NCBI GenBank assembly: GCA_946533525.1
Contig: CAMNBW010000070.1
Coordinates: 1 to 7,544 of the forward strand
Length of the DNA stretch: 7,544 nt
Origin: an uncultured Lachnospiraceae bacterium
GTDB taxonomy: Bacteria; Bacillota; Clostridia; Lachnospirales; Lachnospiraceae
Reading direction: 5' to 3'
Part shown: one piece after another, positions 6,461-7,544 of the stretch
How positions within the stretch are numbered: position 1 is the first letter of the stretch
Layout: every line of letters begins with the position of its first letter
Position numbers and translations under genes: made by a program
The notes under the pieces: generated by a model
Seen by the model: only the letters and a program-made list of their open reading frames with translations
Database searches by the model: none
What the model was told of the DNA's origin: nothing

Positions 6461-7543
6461 TTAACCTCTCTTCGACTCAAAGTCCTGCATGAATTTTACA
6501 AGTTCTTTTACACCCTCTATAGGCATGGCGTTATAGATGGAAGCCCGCATTCCGCCAACCGAGCGGTGACCTTTAAGATTTACAAAGCCCTGAGCCTCCG
6601 CCTCTTTTATAAACTGCGCATTGAGCTCGTCGGAATCCGTAACGAAAGGCACGTTCATTAAGGACCTGTCCTTCTTTTCAACCGTTCCCTTAAACATTGA
6701 GGAGCTGTCGAGATAATCATATAAGATCTTAGCCTTTTCCTCATTGTGCTTCTTTATGGCCTTTAACCCGCCCTTCTTTAAGAGCCACTTGAACACCAGG
6801 CCGCAGACATAGATATTGTAGCAGGGCGGCGTATTGTAAAGTGAATCGGAATCGGCATGGGTCTTGTAGGTAAGCATTGTGGGCGTTCCCTCAAGAGGCG
6901 TATCCGTTATAAGGTCCTCTCTGATTACAACTATGGTGACTCCTGCAGGTCCCACGTTCTTCTGCACTCCGCCGTACATGATGCCGTACCTGCTGATGTC
7001 GTGGGGCTGTGACAGGAACATCGAGGATACATCGCTTACGAGGAGCTTGCCCTTTGTATCGGGAAGCTCGGTATATCTGGTGCCGTATATCGTATTGTTC
7101 TCGCAGATATATACGTAGTCCGCGTCCTCGCTTATCGGAAGATCGGTAAGATCCGGTATGTATGAAAAGGTCTTGTCCTCACTGGAAGCGATCTTGTTGG
7201 CTTTGCCGTATTTGGAAGCCTCGGAGCAGGCCTTTTTTGCCCACTGTCCGGTTATAATAAAGTCAGCCACCCTGTTTTTCATAAGGTTCATCGGTATCAT
7301 GGCGAACTGTGTGGAAGCTCCTCCCTGCAGGAAAAGCACCTTGTAATTATCCGGTGTATCGGTAAGCTTTCTGAAATCCGCCTCCGCTTCCTTGATTATC
7401 GAGTCATACACCTTGGAGCGGTGGCTCATCTCCATTACGGACTGGCCGCTGCCTTTGTAATCCATCATCTCCTCTGCGCATTCCCGTAAGACTTCCTCCG
7501 GAAGCATCGCGGGTCCCGCCGAAAAATTGTACACTCTGCTCAT
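6461..7543 (-). CDS. serC: Phosphoserine aminotransferase
   Basis: SerC is a PLP-dependent class V aminotransferase that makes O-phosphoserine from 3-phosphohydroxypyruvate and glutamate, the second step of serine synthesis. It can also act in pyridoxal phosphate synthesis in bacteria with the PdxB route. The 360-residue length matches the family (E. coli 362). It opens with VYNFSAGPAMLP (4-15), the family signature. GGAS (74-77) forms part of the phosphate-binding site, D171 in SDVSS pairs with the PLP ring nitrogen, and K195 in GGVQKNVGPAG is the Schiff-base lysine. NTPP (237-240) and GHRSVGGMRASIYNAM (325-340) are further hallmarks. The ATG sits one base inside the right window edge, so its promoter and ribosome binding site are not visible, and earlier genes in the operon are possible. 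Being followed at 3 bases by serA supports the assignment. Confidence 0.97.
   Translation of the reverse strand: MSRVYNFSAGPAMLPEEVLRECAEEMMDYKGSGQSVMEMSHRSKVYDSIIKEAEADFRKLTDTPDNYKVLFLQGGASTQFAMIPMNLMKNRVADFIITGQWAKKACSEASKYGKANKIASSEDKTFSYIPDLTDLPISEDADYVYICENNTIYGTRYTELPDTKGKLLVSDVSSMFLSQPHDISRYGIMYGGVQKNVGPAGVTIVVIREDLITDTPLEGTPTMLTYKTHADSDSLYNTPPCYNIYVCGLVFKWLLKKGGLKAIKKHNEEKAKILYDYLDSSSMFKGTVEKKDRSLMNVPFVTDSDELNAQFIKEAEAQGFVNLKGHRSVGGMRASIYNAMPIEGVKELVKFMQDFESKRG
6465..6472 (-). promoter_or_regulatory. Ribosome binding site of serA
   Basis: On the transcribed strand this reads AAGAGAGG, ending 7 bases before the serA ATG and lying inside the last serC codons. It supports the chosen serA start and tight serC-serA coupling. 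Confidence 0.7.
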
Positions 7544-7544
7544 A

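Noticed and set aside
5991..6464. Plus-strand open frame of 157 codons
   Set aside because: It is antisense to serA, with a low-complexity Ser/Pro/Phe-rich translation typical of a shadow frame.

Overview
The window is a dense run of six genes, all read from the minus strand, in bacterial DNA that looks like a Clostridia-type Firmicute. Lachnospiraceae is my best guess. The clues are the serC-serA-DUF1015 gene order, the Firmicute style of SerA (388 residues, C-terminal ACT domain, DFPNP in place of the usual VFPTEP), strong AAGGAG-like ribosome binding sites and frequent ATA isoleucine codons. This assignment is inference from protein style, not from a marker gene. I see no RNA genes, CRISPR arrays, insertion sequences or phage genes. 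No stretch longer than 129 bases is free of genes.

In the direction of transcription (right to left) the layout is: serC (7543-6461), serA (6457-5291), a 129-base intergenic region packed with four inverted repeats, a DUF1015-family gene (5161-3917), a branching-enzyme-like GH13 gene (3889-1682), an MscS-type mechanosensitive channel gene (1685-756), and a ParA-like ATPase gene (759 to beyond the left edge, so partial). The gaps are 3, 129 and 27 bases, followed by two 4-base ATGA stop/start overlaps. The last three genes are therefore probably translationally coupled.

SerA and SerC carry out the first two steps of serine synthesis from 3-phosphoglycerate. The last enzyme, phosphoserine phosphatase, is not in the window. 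The DUF1015 protein carries a DGHHR motif of the kind seen in ParB/sulfiredoxin-fold proteins, a superfamily that includes free-serine kinases, so a role in serine or phosphoserine handling is a reasonable but unproven idea.

The most unusual gene is the GH13 one. It keeps the full branching-enzyme scaffold (two N-terminal beta-sandwich domains, barrel, C-terminal domain) and many family landmarks. However, all three catalytic carboxylates are replaced (nucleophile Asp to Tyr411, acid/base Glu to Ala464, third Asp to Trp534), and the region I Asp and His are changed too. It looks like an intact but catalytically dead branching-enzyme relative, perhaps a glycogen-binding or sensing protein. Its coupling to an MscS channel and a ParA-like positioning ATPase suggests a joint module whose function I cannot name from sequence alone.
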